Source: Hyphobacterium marinum (GTDB lineage Bacteria > Pseudomonadota > Alphaproteobacteria > Caulobacterales > Maricaulaceae). Taken from it: a stretch of DNA of 64,000 nt. Under the pieces are notes generated by a model. That model did no database searches, was not told where the DNA came from, and saw only the letters and a program-made list of their open reading frames with translations. Each line of letters starts with the position of its first letter. Within the stretch, counting starts at the first letter, position 1. The stretch lies in NCBI RefSeq assembly GCF_036330325.1, contig NZ_JAZDRO010000001.1, forward strand, positions 124,001-188,000. Direction: 5' to 3'. Position numbers and translations under genes: made by a program. Shown here piece after piece: positions 39,687 through 47,190 of this stretch.

Positions 39687-41292
39687 CCCGGCCTGGCCCC
39701 GCTTTCGCGTTTTCGCGTTCTCGCGGCTTGCGCAGATCATCCTGGCGGCGAACGGGCTGGCCCTGCTCGTCCTGATTATCGGCATGCTGGCGGTCTCGGA
39801 ATCGCGCCGGGGCCTGGTTGAAGCCAAGCTCGACTCGCTGCGTGCCGAAGGCCAGCTGATTGCCAATATCCTGGCCGAAAGCGCGGCGATCAGCGACCCG
39901 TCCCCGGAACTGATCGACGAAGATGCGAGGGCGATCCTGCGTCAGCTCTACGTCCCGGAAGACGTGCGGGTGCGCATTTTCGGTCGCGATGGCGAAGTCG
40001 TCGCCGACAGCCACCTGCTCGCCAGCCGCTTTGACGTACGCGACCTGCCGCCGCCGGGTGAAGGCGGGCCGGGCTTCGCGCGCAGCGCCCGCAGCCTGAT
40101 GAGCCGGGCACTCGACGGGTTTACCGGCCTGTTCCGGACCTATGAGGAACGCGTCGCGCTGGAGCGCAAGCCGCACCAGGATGTCGAGGACGCGATGCTG
40201 GGCATCACCTCGACCGGCGTGCGGCGGCAGGACAATGGCGCGCGCTTTGTCTCGGTGACGATCCCGATCCAGCCGGTGCGCGCCGTTGTCGGGGCGGTGA
40301 TGCTGGAATCCTTCGATCTTGACGCGCTGATCCAGTCGGAACGCCGCGCGCTCTTCCCGTTCATTTTCATGGCGATCCTGGTGTCGATCCTGTCGTCGCT
40401 ATTGCTGACGATCTTCATCGCCCGACCGATCCGCCGGCTGGCCGAAGCGGCCCATGCCGCGCGCAGGGCCAGCGGCAAGCGCGTCCGGATGCCGGCCCTG
40501 CGCGGCCGGCGCGACGAGATCGGTGAGCTGGGCCGGGCCCTCTCGGCGATGACCGAGGCGATTTATGATCGCATGGACACGATCGAGCGCTTTGCTGCCG
40601 ATGTCGCCCATGAGCTGAAAAACCCGCTGACCTCGATCCGCTCGGCGGCCGAAGTCCTGCCCAAGGCGAAAGACGAGGAACGTCGCAACAAGTTGCTGGC
40701 CGTGATCGCCTCGGACGTGAACCGGCTCGACCGGCTGATCACGGACATTTCCAAGGCCTCGCGACTGGACGCCGAGCTCGCCCGCGAAACTGTCGAGCGG
40801 ATCGAGTTGTCCGAATTGCTCGGCGACATTGTTGAAGGCTATCGCGCCGCACGGACCGACGGGCCTGATATCCGCTTCGAGACCAAGGCGCGCGAAACCG
40901 CCATTGACGGGCGCGCCGGGGCTATCGGGCAGGTCTTCCGTAACCTCATCGACAATGCCATCACCTTCTCGCCAGACCGAGACGGAGCCACAGTGCAGCT
41001 GTCGTTGCAGCGCGACCATGCCGATGGCCAGCCGGTGCTGATCGCGGCGGTCGAGGATGACGGGCCGGGCCTGCCGCCGGACAATCTGGAAACCGTGTTT
41101 GAACGTTTCTACACGGAGCGCCCGAAAGGCGCGGCTTTCGGGACCCATTCCGGTCTCGGCCTCGCCATTGCCCGCCAGATCATCACGGCCCATGGCGGCC
41201 GGATCCACGCCGAGAACCGGACCGGACCGGACGGCAAGACGCAAGGGGCCCGCTTCGTGGTCAGGCTGCCCGCGGCAGGGCCGATTCCCTAG
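39655..41292 (+). CDS. chvG: Sensor histidine kinase ChvG
   Basis: This encodes about 545 residues. The likely start is ATG 39655, which overlaps chvI by 32 bp; GTG 39658 is the only close alternative. Two transmembrane helices (about 20-40 and 225-248) flank a periplasmic sensor. HAMP (FIARPIRRLAEAAHAARR) leads to HisKA with His319 in FAADVAHELKNPLTSIRSAAEVL, then HATPase_c with NLIDNAITFSP, DDGPGLP and GLGLAIARQI. ChvG phosphorylates ChvI; in Rhizobiales its sensing is repressed by ExoR. The EIIA gene follows 78 bp later. Confidence 0.93.
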   Translation: MVSAIATRKPDPAWPRFRVFAFSRLAQIILAANGLALLVLIIGMLAVSESRRGLVEAKLDSLRAEGQLIANILAESAAISDPSPELIDEDARAILRQLYVPEDVRVRIFGRDGEVVADSHLLASRFDVRDLPPPGEGGPGFARSARSLMSRALDGFTGLFRTYEERVALERKPHQDVEDAMLGITSTGVRRQDNGARFVSVTIPIQPVRAVVGAVMLESFDLDALIQSERRALFPFIFMAILVSILSSLLLTIFIARPIRRLAEAAHAARRASGKRVRMPALRGRRDEIGELGRALSAMTEAIYDRMDTIERFAADVAHELKNPLTSIRSAAEVLPKAKDEERRNKLLAVIASDVNRLDRLITDISKASRLDAELARETVERIELSELLGDIVEGYRAARTDGPDIRFETKARETAIDGRAGAIGQVFRNLIDNAITFSPDRDGATVQLSLQRDHADGQPVLIAAVEDDGPGLPPDNLETVFERFYTERPKGAAFGTHSGLGLAIARQIITAHGGRIHAENRTGPDGKTQGARFVVRLPAAGPIP

Positions 41293-41370
41293 GGATAGCA
41301 GTGTGCAATTGCGAAAAGGGCTTTTCGCGCGCCGCCCCCCGCGCTTAGATGCGCGGCAGGGAGCTTGGAC

Positions 41371-41775
41371 ATGATCGGCATCATCATCGTGACCCATGGC
41401 CGTCTGGCCGAGGAATTCGTCGCCGCTGCCGAGCATGTGGTTGGCCCGCTCGACCAGTGCGCAGCCATCTGCATCGGACCGGATGACGATGTCGAACAGC
41501 GCCGCGATGATATCCGGGACGCGGTTGAAACCGTCGATGGCGGGAATGGCGTCATAATCCTGACCGACATGTTTGGCGGCACCCCGTCCAATCTCGCCAT
41601 CTCCCTCATCGACAAGGGCCAGGTCGAAGTCGTCGCCGGGGTCAATCTGCCAATGATGATCAAGCTCGCCGAAGCGCGCGGCCAGACACCACTGGACGAT
41701 CTCGCGCAGATGGCCGCCGAGGCCGGACGCCGCTATGTCGCCGTTGCGTCGGACGTGCTCGACGGCGCGGCCTGA
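41371..41775 (+). CDS. PTS EIIA component, mannose-type
   Basis: This encodes 134 residues from ATG 41371, preceded by GGGAG. The phospho-accepting His9 lies in GIIIVTHGRLAEEF, and VIILTDMFGGTPSNLAIS and VVAGVNLPMMIKLAE are typical of EIIA-Man. In alphaproteobacteria this protein and HPr form an incomplete PTS without sugar permeases, with regulatory roles. The usual order is chvI-chvG-hprK-EIIA-HPr, but hprK is absent here. The next gene starts on the last base of its stop (TGATG). Confidence 0.92.
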   Translation: MIGIIIVTHGRLAEEFVAAAEHVVGPLDQCAAICIGPDDDVEQRRDDIRDAVETVDGGNGVIILTDMFGGTPSNLAISLIDKGQVEVVAGVNLPMMIKLAEARGQTPLDDLAQMAAEAGRRYVAVASDVLDGAA

Positions 41776-42071
41776 TGGACACAGTCCAGGAACGCGTCCG
41801 GATCTGCAATTCCAAGGGACTGCATGCACGGGCAGCGGCGAAATTCGTCGCGCTTGTGAACAGTTTCGAGGCCAACGTCACGGTCCGCCGCGATTGCGAC
41901 AGCGCCGACATCGACGCCGGGTCCATCATGGATTTGCTGATGCTCGCCGCCGGCCCGGGAACCCATCTGGACATCCGCGCCGAAGGTCCGGACGCCCGGG
42001 AAGCGGCCAACGCGCTGCGTCAGCTCGTCGAGGCCGGCTTTCACGAAGACCTCGCCGATATCGCGCCCTAG
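41775..42071 (+). CDS. Phosphocarrier protein HPr
   Basis: This encodes 98 residues. His17 in NSKGLHARAAAKFV is phosphorylated by EI, and Ser50 in DAGSIMDLLMLAA is at the regulatory position that HprK phosphorylates. Retention of Ser50 is notable because hprK is not next to it. The start overlaps the EIIA stop by one base. It converges on the gene at 42081-43709 with 9 bp between. Confidence 0.94.
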   Translation: MDTVQERVRICNSKGLHARAAAKFVALVNSFEANVTVRRDCDSADIDAGSIMDLLMLAAGPGTHLDIRAEGPDAREAANALRQLVEAGFHEDLADIAP

Positions 42072-42080
42072 GGCGACCCT

Positions 42081-43709
42081 CTAGCGGCGTTCGGGATCGT
42101 CCCCGGCCTCGTCACCCTCGTCCGGGGACGCTTCGGTCTGCGCCATCATCGGGTCATCCCCATCGAGATCGGGCAGGTCCGGCGCGTCGCCGGCATCTTC
42201 AGCCTCTGCCGCGTCGGCCAGCGGTGCCGGCGTCTGGCTGGTTTCTGCTGCCGGGACGGCTTCGGGTTCGTCAGCCTCCGGCTCGGTTGAGTCCGGCAGG
42301 GCGATGGACTCCGCGGCGTTCTCGGAATTCGCATCGCTTGCGCGCAGCGTTGTCGCCGCCGGTGCGTCTTCGGCCACAACCGGGTCCGCATCGCCAGCTT
42401 CAGCCGTGACATCATCGTCGGATTGGCCCGACTGGGCGGTCGCCGATGGTCCGGCCATGGGCGGCGGCGGCGGCATGATCATGTCGCGGTCGCGCGTTTC
42501 CTCGACGTCCAGCGATGTGGCTTCGGGCGCGGACCGGTTCGACAGCGGGGCCGTGTCAGGCTGATCGTCTTCGGTCAGGCTGGCCCGCGCCGCTTCCAGC
42601 TCGGCATCAGACGGCAGGTCGTCGTCGGTATCCGCATCGGCATCAGCCCGAGGCGCAGGAGCTGCGTCGGCGTCGTCAGCATCCGCCGGCTCGGCCGTTT
42701 CGGTTGCGTCTGCAGGATCAACAGGGTTTTCCGTGTCCGCCACTGCAGCAGCGACAGCGGCCATGCCCGCAGCGGTCGCCGCATCGGGAACGGACGCGGC
42801 AGCGGGGCTGGCCATGACCGGTTCGGTCCGGGGCGGCGGCGGCGTGGTGACACTTTCCACAGGCGGGTGACGCAGCAGATGCTCGCTGAGCCGGGCAATC
42901 CGGCCACGCAGGCGGGCCGCGTCACGAATACGGTTCACGAATCCGGCCAGCACGAAGACGAGCGCGGCGATACCGAGAATGGCGAGGGCCGTACCGGCGA
43001 CGGCTTCTCCGCCCAGCATCAGACCGGCTGCGAGCGCAGCGGCGATGAAGACCGGCACCCAGACAACACGCCAGGTCCGCGCGCCATAGGCGACAAGCCC
43101 CAGGACGACGAGAAGGGTTCCCGCCACAACCCAATTGGCCTGGTCGGCCGCGACGACGCCGGACGACGCGATGAGATCGGTCAGGCCCGGTATCTGGGCC
43201 GCCAAATCATATCCGCGAAGGGACGGAAGCGTGGACTCCAGCCATGCAAACAGGTGAAAGTCCGGCAGGACACTAAAAATTTCGGCATTCACCTCGACCA
43301 GGAAAGTCCGCAAATCACTCCAGACAATGGCCAGCGCGGTGAGCATGAAGGCGAACATGGCAAACCACCACACACCGCCACGCGAGACGCCCGTCCGTGC
43401 CAGGCTGGCCGATGCCCCCCGGCCGATCTCGACCCATGTATTCTGGGTATAGTTGATGGCCGAGACCGGGCGCGAGCCGCGTTCCGGTCCGGCCTGCAGC
43501 CGCAGAAGGGCAACGCTGTCACCCTCGTCCAGCGCGCCATCGCGATCAGCCAGGCGAACCGAGTGGTTCGCCCCGTCCAGATCCTGAATGCGCCGCTCAT
43601 TGCCGCGCATCCGGTTTTCCGTGCCGGACACCTGGCCCGAAACGGCAAAGAATTCGATCTGACGGCGTCCGAAACGCTGACTCGCATGCGCGCTGGGCAA
43701 ACTCGACAT
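42081..43709 (-). CDS. Membrane protein with acidic, Ala/Pro-rich tail
   Basis: This encodes 542 residues from ATG 43709; an upstream extension to 43793 is not supported. The first ~100 residues form a soluble beta-rich domain (RRQIEFFAVSGQVSGTENRM..., DRDGALDEGDSVALLRL). Three or four hydrophobic segments follow at about 115-135, 192-210 and 215-260. From about 300 the sequence is low-complexity Asp, Glu, Ala and Pro, ending DPMMAQTEASPDEGDEAGDD. The last third is very acidic and probably cytoplasmic and disordered. No family was recognised. It converges on HPr and diverges from ahcY. Confidence 0.65.
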   Translation of the reverse strand: MSSLPSAHASQRFGRRQIEFFAVSGQVSGTENRMRGNERRIQDLDGANHSVRLADRDGALDEGDSVALLRLQAGPERGSRPVSAINYTQNTWVEIGRGASASLARTGVSRGGVWWFAMFAFMLTALAIVWSDLRTFLVEVNAEIFSVLPDFHLFAWLESTLPSLRGYDLAAQIPGLTDLIASSGVVAADQANWVVAGTLLVVLGLVAYGARTWRVVWVPVFIAAALAAGLMLGGEAVAGTALAILGIAALVFVLAGFVNRIRDAARLRGRIARLSEHLLRHPPVESVTTPPPPRTEPVMASPAAASVPDAATAAGMAAVAAAVADTENPVDPADATETAEPADADDADAAPAPRADADADTDDDLPSDAELEAARASLTEDDQPDTAPLSNRSAPEATSLDVEETRDRDMIMPPPPPMAGPSATAQSGQSDDDVTAEAGDADPVVAEDAPAATTLRASDANSENAAESIALPDSTEPEADEPEAVPAAETSQTPAPLADAAEAEDAGDAPDLPDLDGDDPMMAQTEASPDEGDEAGDDPERR

Positions 43710-43981
43710 AACCGGCTGACACCCCTGTACTCTGATCCTCGCTGTCCGGCCCGCGCGTCTTTTTATGGCACAGGCGGCCAGCCTCTCCCGCATCCACCAT
43801 ACAAGAACGGGGCCTGAAGAGTCATTCCCGTTAATGAATTCTTCAAGCGCCGGACGGTCCGGGACGCCCCGACAGATTGCCCGCCGCGGGGGAAGGTGTT
43901 ATGCGCCCGCGCAACAGTGAAACCAAACCGCCGCGACAAATCGCGACCGCCTCCCCAACGAGACACGAAGGATCAGCGCCG

Positions 43982-45382
43982 ATGAGCCAGACCCAAGACC
44001 ATGCCGTGAAAGACCTCTCCCTGGCCGACTGGGGCCGGACCGAGATCGAAATGGCGGAAATCGAGATGCCGGGCCTGATGGCGCTGCGCGAGGAATATGG
44101 CGCGTCCCAGCCGCTGAAAGGCGCGCGGATTGCCGGTTCGCTGCACATGACCATCCAGACCGCCGTCCTGATCGAAACGCTGACCGCGCTCGGCGCGGAA
44201 GTGCGCTGGGCGTCGTGCAACATCTTCTCGACCCAGGACCATGCCGCTGCCGCGATCGCTGCCACGGGCGTGCCGGTCTTTGCCCACAAGGGCGAGACGC
44301 TGGAAGAATACTGGGACTTCGCTGACCGGATCTTCACCTGGCCGAATGGCGAAACCGCCAACATGATTCTCGACGATGGCGGCGACGCGACGCTCTATCT
44401 CATCCTCGGCGAGAAGGCGGAAAACGACCCGTCCATTCTCGGCGAGCCGAAGTCGGAAGAGGAGACCTACCTCTTCGCCCAAATCAGGAAGCGCATCAAG
44501 GAAACACCGGGCTGGTTTGCCAAGGCCAAGGCCGCGATCCAGGGCGTGTCGGAAGAGACGACGACCGGTGTTATGCGGCTCTACCAGATGCAGAAGCGCG
44601 GCGAGCTGCCCTTCCCGGCGATCAACGTCAATGACAGCGTCACCAAGTCGAAATTCGACAACCGCTATGGTTGCCGGGAAAGCCTGGTCGACGCCATCCG
44701 CCGCGGCACAGACGTGATGATGGCCGGCAAGACGGCCCTCGTCTGCGGCTATGGCGATGTCGGCAAGGGCTCGGCGGAATCGCTGGCCCAGGCCGGCGCG
44801 CGCGTCGCGGTCACCGAGATCGATCCGATCTGCGCCCTGCAAGCCTGCATGGACGGCTTTGAAGTGACCACGATCGAAGACGCGATCTCCAATGTCGACA
44901 TCGTCGTCACCGCCACCGGCAACAAGGACATCGTCACGGTCGACCACATGCGCGCCATGAAAGACATGGCAATCGTCTGCAATATCGGTCACTTCGATAA
45001 CGAGATTCAGGTCGAGTCGCTGAAGAACTTCCAGTGGAAGAACGTCAAGCCGCAGGTCGACATGGTCCAGTTCCCCGAGGGCAACCGGATCATTCTCCTG
45101 TCGGAAGGCCGCCTGGTGAATCTCGGCAATGCCAACGGCCACCCCAGCTTCGTGATGAGCGCCAGCTTCACCAACCAGACGCTGGCCCAGATCGAGCTGT
45201 GGACGCGCGGCGATGCCTACGAGAACAAGGTCTATATCCTGCCCAAGCATCTCGACGAGAAGGTCGCGGCGCTGCACCTGCCCAAACTCGGCGCGAAGCT
45301 GACCAAGCTCTCGCCCGAACAGGCCGACTATATCGGCGTGGAACAGGACGGCCCTTACAAGGCGGAACATTACCGCTACTAG
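43982..45382 (+). CDS. ahcY: S-adenosylhomocysteinase
   Basis: This encodes 466 residues. It hydrolyses S-adenosylhomocysteine to homocysteine and adenosine, relieving product inhibition of methyltransferases. The start is ATG 43982 (GAAGGATC before it); the ORF from 43877 extends into leader DNA. Blocks include SLHMTIQTAVLIETL, SCNIFSTQDHAAAAI, NVNDSVTKSKFDNRYGCRESL, the NAD-binding loop GYGDVGKGSAES, NIGHFDNEI and the C-terminal KAEHYRY. Length and motifs are those of the usual bacterial form with a 40-residue insert. Its leader (about 43800-43981) shows no SAH or SAM riboswitch core. Confidence 0.97.
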   Translation: MSQTQDHAVKDLSLADWGRTEIEMAEIEMPGLMALREEYGASQPLKGARIAGSLHMTIQTAVLIETLTALGAEVRWASCNIFSTQDHAAAAIAATGVPVFAHKGETLEEYWDFADRIFTWPNGETANMILDDGGDATLYLILGEKAENDPSILGEPKSEEETYLFAQIRKRIKETPGWFAKAKAAIQGVSEETTTGVMRLYQMQKRGELPFPAINVNDSVTKSKFDNRYGCRESLVDAIRRGTDVMMAGKTALVCGYGDVGKGSAESLAQAGARVAVTEIDPICALQACMDGFEVTTIEDAISNVDIVVTATGNKDIVTVDHMRAMKDMAIVCNIGHFDNEIQVESLKNFQWKNVKPQVDMVQFPEGNRIILLSEGRLVNLGNANGHPSFVMSASFTNQTLAQIELWTRGDAYENKVYILPKHLDEKVAALHLPKLGAKLTKLSPEQADYIGVEQDGPYKAEHYRY

Positions 45383-45406
45383 GCGGCCCGCCCCCCCGCA
45401 CCCCTG

Positions 45407-45473
45407 CCCTCCCCCAAGGGGGAGGGAGTTTGGGGGACCTATCCCTCCCCTTGAGGGGAGGGCTAGGGTGGGG
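45407..45473. repeat. Family C palindromic repeat after ahcY
   Basis: Two adjacent hairpins, CCCTCCCCC-AA-GGGGGAGGG (45407-45426) and CCCTCCCC-TTGA-GGGGAGGG (45443-45462), lie 25 bp past the ahcY stop. The first is followed by AGTTT and might act as a terminator. They are of the type found at 17206 and 62994. Confidence 0.75.
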
Positions 45474-45500
45474 AGATCGTCCATCCGCGAAAGCCGCCTC

Positions 45501-45956
45501 ATGCTTGGTCTGCGTTGTCTCGTCCTGATTGCCTGCGCGGCGCTCGCCGCCTGTTCGGCCCTGCCCGACGTGCCGGGCAGCGAGCGGCTCGACCCGCGTT
45601 CCCAGCCCTTCTTCCCGACCTCGGACTTCCCGGTCACGCCCAATGTCGAGGCGCTGATCGGGCCGGAAGACTGCCAGGGCGCAACCCTGGCGGCGCAGCA
45701 ATTCGACCTGCCCGAATATCCGGCACGCGCCTATGCGCGCGGCCTGCAAGGCTGGGTCGTGGTGCGCTTCCACGTCTATGACACCGGGCGGACGCACCGG
45801 GTGCGCGTCGCCCGCGCGGTACCGTCGGGACATTTCAGCGAAGCCTCGGTCGACGCGGTCGAGGACTGGCTCTTCCGCACGCTCCAGCCCGGACAGGCGC
45901 TGTCGAACTGCGTCGTCATGTTCGAATACCGCATGGGCCGGGTCCGGATCCGGTAG
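45501..45956 (+). CDS. Lipoprotein with TonB C-terminal-like domain
   Basis: This encodes 151 residues from ATG 45501. The lipobox is LAACS after CLVLIACAA. The C-terminal domain has YPARAYARGLQGWVVVRFHVYDTGRTHRVRVARAV, then HFSEASVDAVEDWLFRTLQPG, the strand-helix pattern of the TonB/TolA C-terminal fold. It lacks an N-terminal transmembrane anchor and Pro-rich spacer, so it is not a full TonB; it may bind outer-membrane or periplasmic partners. A terminator lies about 80 bp downstream. Confidence 0.78.
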   Translation: MLGLRCLVLIACAALAACSALPDVPGSERLDPRSQPFFPTSDFPVTPNVEALIGPEDCQGATLAAQQFDLPEYPARAYARGLQGWVVVRFHVYDTGRTHRVRVARAVPSGHFSEASVDAVEDWLFRTLQPGQALSNCVVMFEYRMGRVRIR

Positions 45957-46326
45957 GTTTCGCGGACCCACCTGATTGTCATCCCGGACGCGACAGCGAT
46001 CCGGGACCCGAAACCAGGACGCACCTGATGTTCAAGATCCCGGCTCTCACGCCGCTGATGCGGCTTGGCCGGGATGGCATTTTTTGGCAACGGTTGAAGC
46101 CTCACTTTTCGAACCAGCCATACCCGGGCTTCCTGCGAAAGCAGGAATCCAGCGATCCTGTACTGGATCCCAGCGTCCGCTGGGACCCCTAAATAATTGA
46201 CCGCTCAGTTTAAGAGGGTTCCAAGCGCGCGCCACTGGATCAAGTCCAAGGGCCGTAAGGCAGAAATGGTCAAACCCCTCCGATCAGTGTTATGAAATCA
46301 CGCCGAACACAGGGAGCCAGAGCCGT
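45957..46326. other. Gene-free region with D-type repeats
   Basis: No gene was seen in this 370-bp gap. It holds D-type hairpins (ATCCCGGA/TCCGGGA near 45982-46013), the terminator at 46037-46086, TCCTGCGAAAGCAGGA near 46132, CCCAGCGTCCGCTGGG near 46170-46186, and AT-richer sequence from about 46186. These are typical intergenic repeats of this genome. Confidence 0.6.
46037..46086 (+). terminator. Intrinsic terminator downstream of the TonB-like lipoprotein
   Basis: ATCCCGGC (46037-46044) pairs with GCCGGGAT (46068-46075), with an inner GCCGC-TGAT-GCGGC stem. It is followed after GGCA by TTTTTT (46080-46085). The stem is formed from a D-type repeat that appears to have been adopted as a terminator. 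Confidence 0.65.
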
Positions 46327-47034
46327 TTGATCCTCCTACGCTGGATACTGGCCTTCGTGGCCGCCGCCGGCCTGACGCTGGCGCTGTTCGCGGCAATGCC
46401 GGTATTTCTGCGGATGAACAGTACCGAGGCGGGTGAGGAGTTGGCGACCGCATTGCCGCCTGTGAGCGCCTATGCGTACTTTGAAATGCCGTTGTTACAT
46501 GGGGCGGGCTGGCCGATCCTCGAAACATGGCGCTGCTTGTGTCCAGAGTACCATCTGCCCCCAACTGGGCGCTTCTTGCTGCTGCAAGACATCAACTATC
46601 GGGAAGCCAGACGACAGCAAGACTTGAGAGTAAATCCGATCACCCACGAGACCTATGGTTGGCCGCCGTCTGAGGCCGAGAGGCTTCAAAGGAACTCTAT
46701 TCTTTTCCGGGAAATGAGACCGGAAGCCGCAATTCCCACTCTCAATAACGCGTCACTGAACTTGCGGGTTCTTCCTATTCGAAGGGTCCACCAAGCGAGG
46801 CTTCACCCCTGCTTTCTCCCGCCCGCCTATCCCCATGGCGACGGTCCTGCAGACGGAGACGTTATTCTGAGATTTGATCGAACCGACGATGCAGAGATGG
46901 TGAATGTTACCATTGAATCGGCGAGCCACCCGCGCTTTGAATCCGCAATGCAGGATGCCCTCAGGCCTTGCCGCACATCGTCCGATATCGGCCGGACAGA
47001 CCAGCGCATGACGGTGCAGTTCCGCCTCGACTGA
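46327..47034 (+). CDS. Membrane-anchored protein of lower GC, function unknown
   Basis: This encodes 235 residues from a TTG preceded by GGGAG. The N-terminus is one hydrophobic helix (LLRWILAFVAAAGLTLALFAAM). The body is hydrophilic with few recognisable features; the last ~60 residues (GDVILRFDRTDDAEMVNVTIESASHPRFESAMQDALR) may be a divergent TonB C-terminal-like domain, as in the lipoprotein before it. The middle (46560-46920) is visibly less GC-rich than its neighbours and uses more A/T-ending codons, hinting at foreign origin or relaxed selection. Confidence 0.55.
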   Translation: MILLRWILAFVAAAGLTLALFAAMPVFLRMNSTEAGEELATALPPVSAYAYFEMPLLHGAGWPILETWRCLCPEYHLPPTGRFLLLQDINYREARRQQDLRVNPITHETYGWPPSEAERLQRNSILFREMRPEAAIPTLNNASLNLRVLPIRRVHQARLHPCFLPPAYPHGDGPADGDVILRFDRTDDAEMVNVTIESASHPRFESAMQDALRPCRTSSDIGRTDQRMTVQFRLD

Positions 47035-47100
47035 GACGCAATTCCTCATCATCCCGTTAACCCTTTGCTGACAGCCTGCGGGTTTGAGGGCTTCGCGCGC

Positions 47101-47138
47101 GAGTCCGGTTGGGTTTACAGTCCTGATTCGGACGAATC
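47101..47138. promoter_or_regulatory. Cluster of three GANTC (CcrM) sites upstream of divL
   Basis: GAGTC (47101-47105), GATTC (47125-47129) and GAATC (47134-47138) fall within 38 bp, the last two forming an inverted pair around GGAC. The divL GTG start is 53 bp further on. In Caulobacter relatives CcrM methylates GANTC, and GcrA senses its methylation state at cell-cycle promoters. The link to divL here is inference. Confidence 0.5.
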
Positions 47139-47190
47139 ACGTGCGGGGCATGGCGATCCGTAAGCGTGAAGAGGACGGGGGTAGTCCGGC

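Noticed and set aside
43800..43981. Possible SAH or SAM riboswitch before ahcY
   Set aside because: The leader has small palindromes, but no match by eye to the conserved cores of the SAH, SAM-II or SAM-V classes.
43973..45643. 556-codon minus-strand open frame over ahcY
   Set aside because: It is antisense to a strongly conserved enzyme and lacks a start context.
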